The notes beneath the pieces are model-generated. The model was not told the DNA's origin. It made no database searches and saw only the letters and a list, made by a program, of their open reading frames with translations. Shown here piece by piece: positions 1-10,418 of a stretch of 27,928 bases of DNA. The position numbers and the translations under genes were made by a program. This DNA is from Chara braunii (Eukaryota; Streptophyta; Charophyceae; Charales; Characeae): positions 1,937,851 to 1,965,778 of the forward strand of contig BFEA01000037.1 of assembly GCA_003427395.1 (NCBI GenBank), read 5' to 3'. Each line of letters opens with the position of its first letter. Positions within the stretch are counted from its first letter, which is position 1.

Positions 1-1
1 T

Positions 2-3000
2 GATGAACCCGATGGTGACGTTCAACAAATCACTGCACGAGAATTCTACACGTTCCACCTGATGCTGAACGAACAACAATATTCCGAACTACCCGTCTTT
101 TCCAAGAACATGTTTCCATGGCCTTTGCAAAAATAGAAAATAGACGACTTCTCTACAACAAATTATATCAAACAGAGATTCTCGCTGAATTATATCAAAA
201 CCTGCATGATCACCTCATGCAATATGACAATGCCAATGATATAGGTCAATGAATCATTCTACGCGGAACATTCGTGGGAGGTCCTCAAGATATGCACCGA
301 CGATATCAAGACTCTATGTCAGCAGTGCAACAATTCGGTCCTCCCGATCTTTTCATAACAATCACATGTAATTCCCGATGGCCTGAGATAGAAGACTGTT
401 TGTTCTCGAATCAACAACCATCTGACAGGCCCGACCTTCTTGCACAAGTTTTCAAAGGATATTTGGCTCGCCTCATCCATGATATTCATTCAACACACAT
501 TTTCGGAGCCACTGCAACTTATATATACATTATAGAATTCCAAAAACGCGAGTTGCCACATGCCCATCTCGTTGTCACTTTCACAAATGAATACAAAATT
601 TCGACGCCGGCACAAATAGACTCTATCGTTTGTGCCAAAATTCCCTCTAACTCCACATCGCGAATTGGTCCTCACGCACATGATACACAACCCGTGCGGA
701 GTGCACGATCCGCAAGCTGCTTGCATGCATGATGACCATTGTTCTCATCACTTCCCTAAAAATTTCGCAAATTCCACAACATGGAACGAAGAAACCGGAT
801 ACCCGATCTACCGCCGTCGTGCACCTGCTGACGGTGGCACAATTGGCATCCGCCAAAACGATCAAGTTGATAACTCATGGGTCGTTCCATATAATCCTTA
901 TCTATTTCTGCGCTATCGTTCTCATTTGAATGTCGAAATTTCTGCATCGATTGCCGCTTATCGATATATGTTCGAGTATATCATGAAAGGTCTTGATCGA
1001 GCAATGGTTGGTGAAATGACAAACACAAACGACGAAATTCAAAACATTTCAAGACATGCGCACAATCGGTGCAACAGAAGAGTGTTGGCGAATTTTAGAA
1101 TTTCCGCTTTCAGAACGATCTCCTTCTGTGGCTGCACTCCCTGTCCATACTGAAGACAGACAACGGCCGTATTTCCGACTGCGACAAACCGAACGTCTGC
1201 GAAACCTGCCACCACCAGATACCGAACTAACCGCATGGTTTAAATGGAATCTTGCACATCTTCATGATCCCCATGATACGAAACCGTTATATAAAGATAC
1301 GCTGCGCCGATTCAGGTTCGACGAAAAAAAAAAAAAAAAGGGTTTTAAGTCGTCGATTCACAAACACAATTGGACGTATACACACAATTCATCCTAATGC
1401 AGGTGACACTTTCTATTTGCGTATGCTCCTTCTCTCTCCACACTCGCGCGGCGGGACATCTTTCTCACAACTTCGTACAGTCGATAACTGAACCTATTCT
1501 ACATTTCAAGATGCGTGTACTGCCCTTGGATTACTTAATGACAACACACAATTTGATGCACTCTTGCAAGATGCAATATTCACCGCCTCTTCTACAATGG
1601 TGCGTGACCTCTTTGTCCACACCGTTCTGCATTCTGGACCTGCTGATCCCGCGCAATTGTTAAAGACAGATTGGGAACACATGATAGACGATTTTCAAAG
1701 AGAACTTCGTAACGCTGACATACCCCTTCCTCTCCTTCGAACCATGCTTCTTCTCGACATTGACAATCGCCTTCAAAAAGAAGGCAAACAACTTGAAGAT
1801 GTCGGTTTACCGCGGCCCGGCCTAGATGATGAACACGCCGCTGCAATCTTGACCGATAGACCGCAACACCGAAATGCTCCTCAAATTATCAATGATGAAA
1901 CCTCTTATGACAAAATTGCCCTCATAACAACCTTGGAAAAAAAATTGCCGCTTTTACGTCCTTCACAACGTGCCGTTTTCAACAGAGTTATCCATGCTGC
2001 TCAAACCAATGAATCGCTCTCTCTATTTGTAGATGCACCTGCTGGAACAGGAAAAACGTTTTGTTTCAATACAATTCTTGCTCAAATAAAAAATGATGAT
2101 CGTGTAGCACTCGTTGTTGCATCGAGTGGCATTATCGCGACTCTCCTTTATGGCGGCCGCACATTCCATTCCCGCTTCAAAGCACCTCTCACTCCTGCTG
2201 CGACTTCCACCCTCGACATCCCTAAACAATTTGCACTCGCCGATCTCATACGAATGACAACTGTTATCCTTTGAGTCGAGGCTTCCATGATACACAAATA
2301 CCACATCGAAGCACTTGATCGAACACTGCAAGACATGTGCTCATTGAACTTGCTATTTGGTGGAAAAATCATTGTCCTCACTGGAGATTTCCGCCAAATC
2401 CTCCCAGTGATTACAAAAGGAACACGCGCACAGACAACTGATGCGTGCATCAAATCATCTACTCTATGGTCCCGATTTTACACAATGCATCTTACAGAAA
2501 ATATGCGCGTCCTTAACCACGTTTTGGACATTTCCACAATTACAAACAAACTCTCAACGCGCACCCACAAACAAAACAGTTCGGCGCTCAACTCCATAAT
2601 CCTCTCCCAATTCCCTGGTCCCTTCATAACATCGCTAAGCGCCGACTCCCTCCTCCCTAACGATAATTACCCTGACGTCCTCGTTGAAGCATTAAACTCT
2701 ATTGCCATACCATCTCTGCCACCACACCTGCTTCAAATTAAACAAGGCGCACCATTCATCCTCTTGTAAAGCATTGCTATGCGAAATGGTCTCTGCAACG
2801 AAACACGTATAATTGTTGATTCAATCACAAACAACAGACTACTCTGCAATCGTGTATTACCTTCATTAGAGCAAGTGCTCCTCCCACGAATCCTCCTCAC
2901 AATCACCGACCAAACCTCCCCTTTCCCTGTTCGCCCCGCCTTTGTAATCACAAAACAAATCCCAAGGTCAATCTATCAAACACGCAGGTGTAGATCTCCG

Positions 3001-3135
3001 ACGACCGACCTATGCCCATGGCCAGCTTTATGTTGCTGCATCAAGAGTAGGTGATCCTACCCATATCCGCTTTGCTTCGCCTGCAACCAATAACCGTACA
3101 ACTAACATTTTGCATATAAAGAAATCCTTACATAA
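2..3135 (+). pseudogene. Helitron Rep/PIF1-like helicase, broken, 5' end outside window
   Basis: Helitron transposases join a HUH-endonuclease Rep domain, which nicks and joins DNA during rolling-circle transposition, to a PIF1-family helicase. Both parts are visible. The Rep HUH motif PHAH lies in FQKRELPHAHL at 541-570. The two-tyrosine motif YRYMFEYIMKG lies at 959-991. Walker A (DAPAGTGKTF) is near 2032-2061, the Walker B region VEA is at 2275-2283, GDFRQILPV is near 2386-2412, and the late motif NKSQGQS is at 2954-2974. The protein probably ends in YKEIL at TAA 3133-3135. The frame moves 2 to 1 near 92, 1 to 2 near 655, 2 to 3 near 1050, 3 to 1 in the A-run at 1324-1339, 1 to 2 near 2953, and once more near 3112. 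In-frame stops stand at 250 (probably Arg), 1489, 2272 (a Trp position) and 2767. Family is certain, function is lost, and the N-terminus is outside the window. Confidence 0.93.
94..1003 (+). other. Helitron Rep (HUH, two-tyrosine) domain region
   Basis: This is the replication-initiator half of the broken Helitron gene. It begins in recognisable form at RLFQEH (frame 1, from 94). It continues through FVGGPQDM (268-291) and PDLFITITCN (343-372), then HUH at 559-567. After a frameshift near 655 come the downstream HNPCG, GYPIYRRR and DNSWVVPYNP segments in frame 2. Both tyrosines of the YxxxxxY-type motif are kept (codons 965-967 and 977-979, with a third Tyr at 959-961), as are both HUH histidines. 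Catalytic residues therefore survive although the frame does not. The TGA at 250-252 sits where family members usually carry a basic residue just before the FVGGP block. Confidence 0.9.
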
Positions 3136-3154
3136 CTATCCTCAAACACATCCT

Positions 3155-3185
3155 GACTGTTTTTTCTCTTTTCCATTTTTTGCAG
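3155..3185 (+). other. candidate 3' splice site (polypyrimidine tract plus CAG)
   Basis: A long T/C tract broken only by single purines runs directly into TTTTTTGCAG at 3176-3185. This is the classic form of a plant intron acceptor. It lies 20 bases after the helicase stop codon and 15 bases before an ATG at 3200. It suggests that the following ORF is a downstream exon of a spliced transcript, perhaps joined to the helicase gene or to an upstream leader. I did not identify a matching donor site with confidence. Confidence 0.5.
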
Positions 3186-4172
3186 GTCTCCCACAAGATA
3201 TGCCGCCACCAAAGAAGAGCAAATCAGCACCATGTGCATCAACCACACAACTGACCACAACCTTGCCAACAACATTACCTGCCTCATCGACCACATCCTT
3301 GCCAACAACATCGCCTCCCTCATCGTCCATTGCCGCCACATCTCAGGTCCTCGAAACCACACACTCACACCTTCCCACATCCTCCAATGCCACAGACATC
3401 CTTGACGACGAAATCCTCAGTCAAATCCCGTTTCCCTCTGCCACACCATCTAGGCAACACATCTGCTCTGCCTTCGCTGCTCCATCAACAATTATCCATA
3501 CGACACCATCTAGACCTCCCATCTTCACTTCCTGGGATTCCTGGCTCCAACTCATTAACAAAAACAACATCGATGACATCATACAACAAATCCTCGGGGA
3601 TGACTTCCTCCAAACAGACCATGCAGCGTTCTCTGAACACGTCTACAATTACTTCTGCATCTACAAAAAACAAACAGACTCCGCGCACTCCACCGCCCCG
3701 ACACTTCACCTAATCCCAACATCCAATACGAAAGGACAAAATCTTTCCTTCTCAAAATTGTCAACGACGACTACGCTCACATTCCGCACCCACATATAAG
3801 CCGCTCTCAGTACCAACATGATCGAATAACTACCGCACACCACAAACATAGTTTCATCACATCTCTCCCACCACCCCAGCACCATCTCCTCCAACCTCAC
3901 AACCTCCCAGACTCCCATCCCCTGTGGTGGCTCCTGCTTGAGCCATGGGGCGCAACACAGTCCACTGCGCTCATCCACGACATCCGCACGTCCCGAAACA
4001 CACTTGCAATCTACAACATCCCTCACCCGCCCCGCACATGGGATTACCTCAATTATTTCATACTTCTCCACCATCACGAAATTGCACAACCTGCGCCGCC
4101 ATTCGCTACATTCAGAGCAGATCTCGTCCGCAACGTTGTTGCATCCTTCGAAGCCCGCAACATCCCCCGAAG

Positions 4173-4257
4173 ATAACTGCTGCACAAGACATCAAACCTG
4201 CAACGAGAACGCTGCAAGCTCGCCACGTTGCTGGAGCGCAACAAACAATACCTGGAG
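4173..4257 (+). repeat. 85-bp duplicated unit, copy 1
   Basis: This segment begins ATAACTGCTGC and ends AATACCTGGAG. It matches 4325-4409 without gaps at 63 of 85 positions (counted by eye). It encodes a helix-forming segment, LLHKTSNLQRERCKLATLLE, just after a TAA stop that lies at the same place in both copies. The start-to-start distance is 152 bp. Confidence 0.75.
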
Positions 4258-4324
4258 CCCATCGTCCGCCGCCAGCAACACAACGACACTCTAAATACAA
4301 CAAGACCGCCAACGGCGCCGGACC

Positions 4325-4409
4325 ATAACTACTGCGCAAGACATGGATCCTGCAACAATGGCACTACAACCTCGACACACTGGTGCAACACGACAGACAA
4401 CACCTGGAG
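4325..4409 (+). repeat. 85-bp duplicated unit, copy 2
   Basis: This is the partner of 4173-4257. It begins ATAACTACTGC and ends CACCTGGAG, and in frame 3 it encodes LLRKTWILQQWHYNLDTLVQ. The conserved Leu/Gln/Arg pattern suggests a duplicated coiled-coil segment in the companion ORF. Confidence 0.75.
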
Positions 4410-4459
4410 AGCAACAAAGAAAAACTGGGATTCCTGAACACTCAGCCTTTCTTTGCAAC

Positions 4460-4690
4460 ATTTTTTTCTTTCTTTGGGTGTGTGTGAGAGAGAGCGAGAG
4501 AGAGAGAGTTTTCCATCGATTGGTTCATATCTTCCGCTGCGACATCGAATACACACTGCTACACCTCTCTCTGTGTTTTTGTCTCTCTTTTTTTTTTTTT
4601 TTTTTTTCGGGTGTGTCTGCCTCCCCCCTCTGTTCCCCTCCCCCTTCCATGCCACGGCGCCGCCGCGGCCGGTCCCCTTGTAGGTAAAAA
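4460..4690. repeat. low-complexity tract: T runs, GA microsatellite, CT-rich
   Basis: The stretch holds T-rich sequence at 4459-4475, a GA microsatellite at about 4486-4509, a pure T run at about 4589-4607, and CT-rich sequence to about 4650 followed by GC-rich sequence to 4680. Open frames across it are artefacts of low complexity. Confidence 0.85.
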
Positions 4691-5236
4691 GGAAAGATAT
4701 TGCTCATGGGCAGGGGAACTGCGTAGAGTTTCGGGGCTGGAATACAGTTTTAAGCACTCTGTCGGGATGGTACCGTACCAAGGAAACATTTGGGCACGCA
4801 TTGGCCCAAAATGGAAGCGTCGGGTTTTTGTTTTTTCGAATGTCCGCCTCTCTGGTTTTTTGAGGTCTCTGACCTCCCGCCTTCTGAATCTCCCGCTCGT
4901 TTGTGCGTGCACAACGGGTGGGAAATAAGGCTACCGAGTGAATAACCATACATATCAAGGAAGGCGTGGGCAGCGGTCTCTCCTTTTTTCCGGGTCGTCA
5001 TATGTGCAGTGCGCAAGCAGGCATTCCAAGGAATGCACTCCATGGCTTCCTCGAACGTGCGCTATGGCTAACGATGGTTGGGATCCGTTGATAGTTGTGA
5101 TCGGCCAGGCGTGTCAGAAACACGGTAGGTTAAGGAAAGATGGCGTGAGGAAGAGAGAGAGGGAGAAGGGGAAGAATGGGTTGATTGATGATGAAGCAAT
5201 TCGGGGGCTATAAAGGATGAAAATGGGAAAAACCTG
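4691..5236. other. unassigned sequence between Helitron and retrotransposon A
   Basis: No protein-coding frame here reads like a real protein and I see no RNA gene. Small inverted repeats are present, such as GCATTCC-AA-GGAATGC at 5022-5037 and GAGGTC-TCT-GACCTC near 4863-4877. One GCTATGGC octamer at 5063-5070 matches (on the minus strand) the motif repeated in the retrotransposon leaders. The right edge is the point where similarity to the integrase of copy B stops. Confidence 0.5.
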
Positions 5237-6175
5237 TGTATCTGATCCCGGTTAAGTCCCTCAAATGGCCTGCACGGTCTAAAGGACTTGTGTAGTTTGT
5301 TGGGAGTGCGACACGTGGACAAGTGCATGTTGTTTTTGTATGTGCTGGCTACCTTTGGGAGCATCTCATCCCAATTGATCTGATCAGGCCTAATGTACAT
5401 TCTAAAAACTTGTTGTAGGAGCTTGTTCATCTGTTCAATCTGGCCGTTAGTCTCAGGATGGCGGCCAGATGACATTAATAACTTTGAACCATAAACTTTC
5501 ATCAGTTCCTGCCAGTTCTAACTGGTGAACCTGGTATCCCTGTCACTAACTATCGACAGTGGTATACCATGCTCAATGACCCAATGGTCAAAAAACTTGT
5601 GAACTACTAACTCTACGCGAGCCTCAGGGCAAAGGAACGAAAATGGCGTACTTGCTAAACCTGTCTACGACGACCATGACTTCACTCTTGCCATGTCTAC
5701 TTTTGACGTCAGTGTCCATGAAATCTATAAACACTAAATCCCCGGGTCCTTCTGGGATCGACAATGGTCTGAGAAGATCAAGAGGGGCTCAAGGAAAAGT
5801 CTTGCTCCTTTGACATACTTTGCAGCTGCGTACGTATTCTATGCAGTCGGCCTTCATACCAGGCCAGGTATATGCACGCATGAGGTTGGCTAAGGTCTTC
5901 TGCCAACCGAAATGTCCCTCTGTAGCATGGCATTCCCCTAAGATCAAGCTTCGGATCTCTTCACTGTTGGGAACGCATAGGCGGTCGACAACATTCGTCT
6001 TCTCAAATAACAAGTTGTCTGTGGTACGGTAATTTGGTTCTGATTTTGGTGCCTCCTTAACTCTCTTGAGGAGGTTGCTATAGATAAGGTCCTGCGCATA
6101 CGCTTCTTTGACTCTCTGTTGCAGGTCTCTCCCTATATCCAAATAGCGCACTATCGCTCCGAAGTAGTCTTACCT
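5237..6175 (-). pseudogene. Ty3/gypsy integrase, copy A, broken and truncated
   Basis: Integrase inserts the cDNA into the genome. On the minus strand this segment starts after an in-frame stop (SRR then a stop then DYFGAIVRYLDIG). The zinc-binding part keeps H(CHATEGH)H and C-x2-C (SCKVCQ) near 5860-5930 and 5805-5815. The core keeps the Asp of VVVDRFSKYA, the Asp of IVSDRDTRF and the Glu of TNGQIEQMN, so the D-D-E residues are all present. The frame is broken by stops after KTFP, after PLP (a single-base shift) and after FTS. The last recognisable block is EGLNRDQIH near 5240-5265. Beyond it the sequence no longer matches copy B. Confidence 0.9.
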
Positions 6176-6712
6176 CCTACTCAGAGTGTCCGCAACTACA
6201 TTATACTTCCTTTTGACTGGCTTGAGCTCAATGTCATACTAATCTATCTCTGCGGCCCGCCTAGTTAGCTTTGGTGTCATCTTGGCCTGCGTTTTCAGCC
6301 ACCTTAACGTCTCGTGGTCTAAATACACTTTGAAGTGCCTCCCAAGCATGTAGTGCTTCCAGTGTTCTAACGCTTGCCTGAGAGCGTAGAGTTCTCTCTC
6401 GTAGGTTGATGTCGCTATCTTTTCTGAAGGCATTCTAGCAGACATGAACTCTACGGGTCTGTATCCATTACCATCGTCTTGCTATAGAACAACACCTATG
6501 CCAAACTGACTTGCGTCAGTGGTGACGACGAATGGCAACGATGCATCGGCTACCTTGAGGACAGGGTACTCAGTTAAGGCCCGCTTTAACTTCTTCAGGA
6601 CCGTTGTGCAGTCTTTATCCCACTTCCAAATTGCCTCTTTCTTTAGCAACCTGCGAAGGGGAGCAGCGATGGTGGAGAAGTTTCTGACAAACTTTCTATA
6701 ATAATTTGCCAA
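6176..6712 (-). pseudogene. Ty3/gypsy RNase H region, copy A
   Basis: RNase H removes the RNA strand of the cDNA hybrid. Visible blocks in minus-strand order are ANYYRKFVRNFST, FVVTTDASQFGIG (first catalytic Asp), STYERELYALRQALEHWKHY (catalytic Glu), LDHETLRWLKTQ, and the tether KPVKRKYNVVADTLSRR. TAG codons at 6482-6484 and 6239-6241 replace Gln codons that are intact in copy B, which look like C-to-T changes. A TAA follows SRR where Ser is expected. The tether sequence is complete here, unlike in copy B. Confidence 0.9.
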
Positions 6713-7480
6713 CCCTAAGAACGATCACAACTCTGTCAGCGTGCGGGGAGTCGGCCAATCTCTAATCGCTGCTATGCCATCTCCATCTAGAACATGGCCC
6801 AGGTATAAAACCTGTGTCTTGGCCCACTCACACTTCTTCGCATTGATCTTGAAGTTAGCTTCTCTCAGCTTCCCCAAGACCTGCCTTAGATGGCCCTCAT
6901 GCTCCTGGAGGGTCTTACTAAATACTAAGATATCATCTAGATATACAACTACAAATCTATCTAACCACGGCTTAAACAAGTCGTTCATACAGTGCTGAAA
7001 GATAGTTGGCACGTTGGTTAGTCCAAATGGCATCACTATGAACTCATAATGCCCGTATCTGCTCCTGAACGCCGTCTCGTGCTGATCATCAGGATGAACC
7101 TCTATCTGATGATAGCCTGACTTCAAATTTATTTTAAAGAAGTATCGGCAACCCTGCACTCGATCCAACAAATCATCTATTCGAGGCAGTGGTTCTGCGT
7201 TCTTCACTGTGATGGCGTTGAGACCTCTATAGTCTATACACATTTTTAACTCCCTCCTTTTTGGGGACAAACAGAACAGGCGCTCCAAACGGAGACGAAC
7301 TGGGCCTAATCCAACCCTTCTCGAGGAGCTCGTCTAACTGCTTCCGCAGCTCCTCTAACTCCCTTGGGGACATTCTATACACCGCTTCTTTGGGAGTTCT
7401 AGTGCCAGGTTCTATCTCAATCCGATGCCTGATCGGCCGCTGCACTACTCCTGTAAGCGGCTCAGACATATCTGCTTACT
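6713..7480 (-). pseudogene. Ty3/gypsy reverse transcriptase, copy A, catalytic Asp lost
   Basis: The RT fingers and palm are easy to read: IRHRIEIEPGTRTPKEAVYR, RELEELRKQLDELLEKGWIR, FGAPVLFVPKKEG, then after a one-base loss near 7247 CIDYRGLNAITVKNAEPLPR, and YLDDILVFSK with the catalytic pair at 6932-6943. Motif A reads KINLKSGYH (codon at 7127-7129) instead of KIDLKSGYH, so the first metal-binding Asp is Asn. Copy B keeps Asp. A TGA at 6725-6727 replaces the Arg of ELRSFLG. Seven residues (KPEDSKI in copy B) are missing after DGDGI. Confidence 0.93.
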
Positions 7481-7689
7481 CTTCCAGCAACTTGGCAATA
7501 CGAGGGTCTGTGAGCTCTTCGGACTTGGACTCAGTAACTGGCCTAACATATGCAACGAAAACCCGTTCTTCTAGCTTCTCCTTTTTCACTAACCTTGCGA
7601 AGGCAGGAGCGCTAAGGCAGCAATGTGCTAAGGGGTTCTTTACCCTGATACATGAAATAGGCGGGCAGTCTTGACTCCACCTGAAGGAC

Positions 7690-8050
7690 TATGGAGCGAG
7701 CCTACACTCATGCTCTCTCAAATGAAGTGTGCCCCCTGCTGCCTCTCCCCAATCCATCCCTAGACTATATCAAACGGCAGGTTGTCTGGAGAGTCAGGGA
7801 ATGGAGAACTCTTTCTACCTTCCCATCTTTCTCTAGGCGAAAATAAGCCTGGACTCCCTCGACGTAATCCTTAACTCGCATTGTGCGATTGTCTGCGAGG
7901 ATACTGACTATAGGTTCCTCTAGCTTTCAGACTTTTAGGTTCAACTTCAATTTTTGTAACGCTTTGCGACTAATATAGCTATGGGTAGCCCCACTGTCTA
8001 TAAGGGCCCCTACCCTGCCTCCAAAAATCTCTACATCTACCAATACTAGC
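7690..8050 (-). pseudogene. retropepsin-type protease region, copy A
   Basis: This region cuts the Gag-Pol polyprotein in the family. On the minus strand VDVEIFGGRVGALIDSGATH keeps the catalytic Asp of the DSG signature (codon at 7996-7998). The following ADNRTMRVKDYVEGVQAYF matches copy B. Further on the reading breaks up, and the ILGMDW-type block is recognisable only across frames (near 7750-7790). The active-site Asp is intact here but mutated in copy B. Confidence 0.85.
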
Positions 8051-8289
8051 TATTCTTTCTCATTCTTCTTCATGTTGGCCCAGGTAGGCATCCTCTCCTT
8101 CAGTTCTTCTGCCACGCCTGTGAGGGAAGTGCTTAGAGAGACCCTAACGCAAGCAGTCTTTGGACAACTTTCTAGACACTGGCCAGCAACCTCTGCCGTA
8201 GACACATAAGGGTTGGGAGTTCCTCTATGGTGCGCGCACTCTTCTCCACATGGTCTAGGGGTAAGGGCAGTTGCAACCCCTACCGGCGG

Positions 8290-10418
8290 TTGCCTTTTGC
8301 TGCTTGTGCAGCAAATTGGGCCTCCCTATATTTTGGGGAGTATTTGATAACGTGACCTGGATCACCGCAGAAAATGTACTAATCCTGGTCTATCCTCTTC
8401 TGCCAAACTTTCTGATCGAGACCCAAGTCCTCCCAAGGCCTGCCCTGTGGCAAACCAGGCTGCCACCCACCCTTCCTATAACGTGACCGATTAGAACGCG
8501 GACGGTTTTGCGAGGGACCTTGACCCCTACCTCCTTCTTAGCGGTTTCCCCTTTCGCCAACCCCCTGATCGTCCTGTCCTCGACCACTAGAGGCCCGGCC
8601 CCCTTGGCCCCGGCCTCCTCCTCTTCCTTGCGGCTCCCTCTAGCCGCGACAGCAGTATAGGACCTCCCCTGACCTACACTCCTGTCTTCCTCTTCGAGGC
8701 CCCACTCTATCTCACTATACGGGACCTCCTTCATTCCTCCCTCATCCAAAGTCAGGATCAGGCTATCCTTCCCTTTAACCTGCCCTGAAATGGTGCGGCG
8801 CGGCCCCCTTGGCCCCGGCCTCCTCCTCTTCCTTGCAGCCTCCCTCCAACCACAACAGCAACAAAGGACCTCCCCTGACCTACACTCCTGTCTTCCTCTT
8901 CGAGGCCCCACTCTATCTCACTATATGGAACCTCCTTCATTCCTCCCTCATCCAAAGTCAGGATCAGGCTATCCTTCCCTTTAACCTGCCCTGAAATGGT
9001 GTGGCCCTTCCACTTCTTACCCTTGTCAAAATCTATGCGCCAAAAGGCCTTCACTGGCGTGGACTGGCCTCATATGCTCCGACGTCGCGACTCAACCTAT
9101 CATAAGTCATACCTTGTTCTCGCGACTTGTCGTAGAAATGCCCGTGCAAAATCTTGGGCATCGCTCGATAAAATAACTGAACCATTTGTGGCTCAGTGAC
9201 CCCATGGTTAGGCACTGCGACAAGCTCATCCATGGCTCCCTTGAGTGCCCTCGCACTCTTCCACTGTCGTGTGTGGATTGTTCGGAGTTTGTCAGAGACC
9301 TTAATTCCTTTAGTTACATCCGCGAAACGTTCGCGGATTAACTTTAGGAATTCGCTGAGGGGAGTGATGGTGGAGTACGCCACCATGTCATTATCACATT
9401 TGGTGGCGCGGGCTAACGATCTGGCGAAGCTAGACGCTTCGTCCCCAAGGGCGTGGAATGCGACGAGGACTTGCTCCTCAGGAATAATATTCTGGAGGTG
9501 CACGTAGGAGTTGATGTTGGCTTCCTAATTATCGAAATCCTCTCCTTGTTTCCCGTTGTAGGCGTCGAGAAACTTAACTTTGACTCCTCCCCTACGCCGA
9601 CGTGCCTCCTCCTCCTTTGGAGCTGCAAGCTTGGTGCCCTCTATGGCGCCAACACAAAATTGTGCTGTGTTCTTCATACGGGCCTGCATCATAGTGCCCA
9701 TCCGCATCATCATGTCGTGGGCAAAGTCCTTGAAGCTTACTCGGATGGACTGTAAGGTTATATCATGGCCCTTGGACGTGTACATTTGTTCCTGTTGGGT
9801 GCAAATTAATACATCTATACTCTTTGCGATCGTGTCCAACTTCCTATGCACGTCCTCTTGGGCCAGTGCCTGCGTATGTTGTTCTGCCACGGCGGCTAAT
9901 TCCTTCTCCAACTCAGTAGCCGCGTTGCGCCTCCTTCTCTGCCTTCTCAACCGCAATTTCCACTCCATTCTCTTCTCCTCCTCCAGGGCCTGTTGTTCTA
10001 GTGGGTCTTCCAAGGCCTTTATCTCCGCCAAAACAACATCCCTCTCGTCCCGGGGGATGTACATCGCTGCTTCTTCCTTCATTCCACAGGGATAAGTTAG
10101 CCACCCATTTTGAGACCATCTTCTCCAATTTCTTCTCATCTTTATTGACCCCACTAGATTCCCCTTCTTCCTCTCCCCTCGCTGTCCTCACCAAGGGTAT
10201 CTCTTCTCCTTCTTCTTCATCTTCTTCATCTACTTCTTTGAGCTTCTCTCTTCACCTTCTCCATCTGTTCCTCAAGCTTCTTCTTCTTCGATGCCTGTGT
10301 GCTTCCAACAGGGCCTTCTTCTTGGCCTCCTCTTTTCTTTCTTTCATATGGCAGCGGCTCTCTCTTCCTGCTCTTTTGTATATGGGGTGGTGCTCGTTCC
10401 ACTACGCGTGTCAACCAT
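8290..10418 (-). pseudogene. gag polyprotein, copy A, broken
   Basis: Gag forms the particle. The start ATG is at 10418 on the minus strand in the same context as copy B (CACC-ATG) and reads MVDTRSGTSTTPYTKEQ before a TGA at 10346-10344. Later pieces are a Lys/Glu-rich helix, WKLRLRRQRRRRNA and a retrotransposon-gag capsid block (VLVAFHALGDEASSFARSLA, then VQLFYRAMPKILHGHF, 9525-9051). TAG at 9525-9527 replaces the Trp kept in copy B (FDNWEA). After a frameshift near 9053 come FDKGKKWKGHTISGQVKGKD and a Gly/Arg-rich tail that is tandemly duplicated. The zinc knuckle near 8335-8376 is degenerate: YIFCGDPGHVIKYS has Tyr and Ser in place of the first and last Cys. Confidence 0.9.
8596..9002 (-). 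repeat. 205-bp tandem duplication inside gag of copy A
   Basis: Two adjacent copies start at 8596 and 8801, each beginning with a CGGCCCCCTTGGCCCCGGCC-like segment and ending with CCTGAAATGGTG (plus-strand reading). Copy B has one version. The length is not a multiple of three, so the duplication shifts the gag frame. The duplicated part covers the basic Gly/Arg-rich region and the SGQVKGKDSLILTLDEGG segment. Confidence 0.9.

Larger units (their letters stand above)
1..4487 (+). mobile_element. Helitron remnant (Rep-helicase plus possible companion ORF)
   Basis: I group the Rep/helicase pseudogene and the following ORF as one Helitron because they are on the same strand, are 64 bp apart and share AC-rich codon usage unlike the rest of the window. 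Autonomous Helitrons end in a short hairpin followed by CTRR and insert between A and T without target duplication. I could not identify a convincing terminus. The GC-rich stretch near 4650-4680 could form a small hairpin, but the bases after it are not a clear CTRR. The right edge is therefore arbitrary and the left edge lies outside the window. Confidence 0.6.
3200..4487 (+). pseudogene. unrecognised Helitron companion ORF, frameshifted
   Basis: I do not recognise this protein. From ATG 3200, frame 2 reads a Pro/Lys start (MPPPKKSKSAP), a low-complexity Thr/Ser/Pro stretch of about 60 residues, and then an ordinary-looking globular part (TSWDSWLQLINKNNIDD, then EHVYNYFCIYKKQ). Near 3690 the sensible reading moves to frame 1 (NIQYERTKSFLLKIVNDDYA, then LWWLLLEPWGATQSTALIHD, then RTWDYLNYFILLHHHEI) up to TAA 4174-4176. 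Helix-rich Leu/Gln/Arg sequence follows (LLERNKQYLEPIVRRQQ) and resumes in frame 3 from 4329 (LLRKTWILQQW) to TGA 4485-4487. The hydrophobic spacing and tryptophans argue for a real, decayed coding region. It could be a Helitron accessory protein or a captured host gene. No enzyme motif is visible. Confidence 0.5.

Noticed and set aside
4640-4690. Helitron 3' terminus (hairpin plus CTRR) near the GC-rich block
   Set aside because: A GC-rich self-complementary stretch exists, but the bases after it (CTTGTAGG) do not give a clear CTRR and no A/T insertion site can be defined.
8596-9002. CRISPR-like or satellite array
   Set aside because: Only two adjacent copies inside gag with no spacers; a simple tandem duplication.
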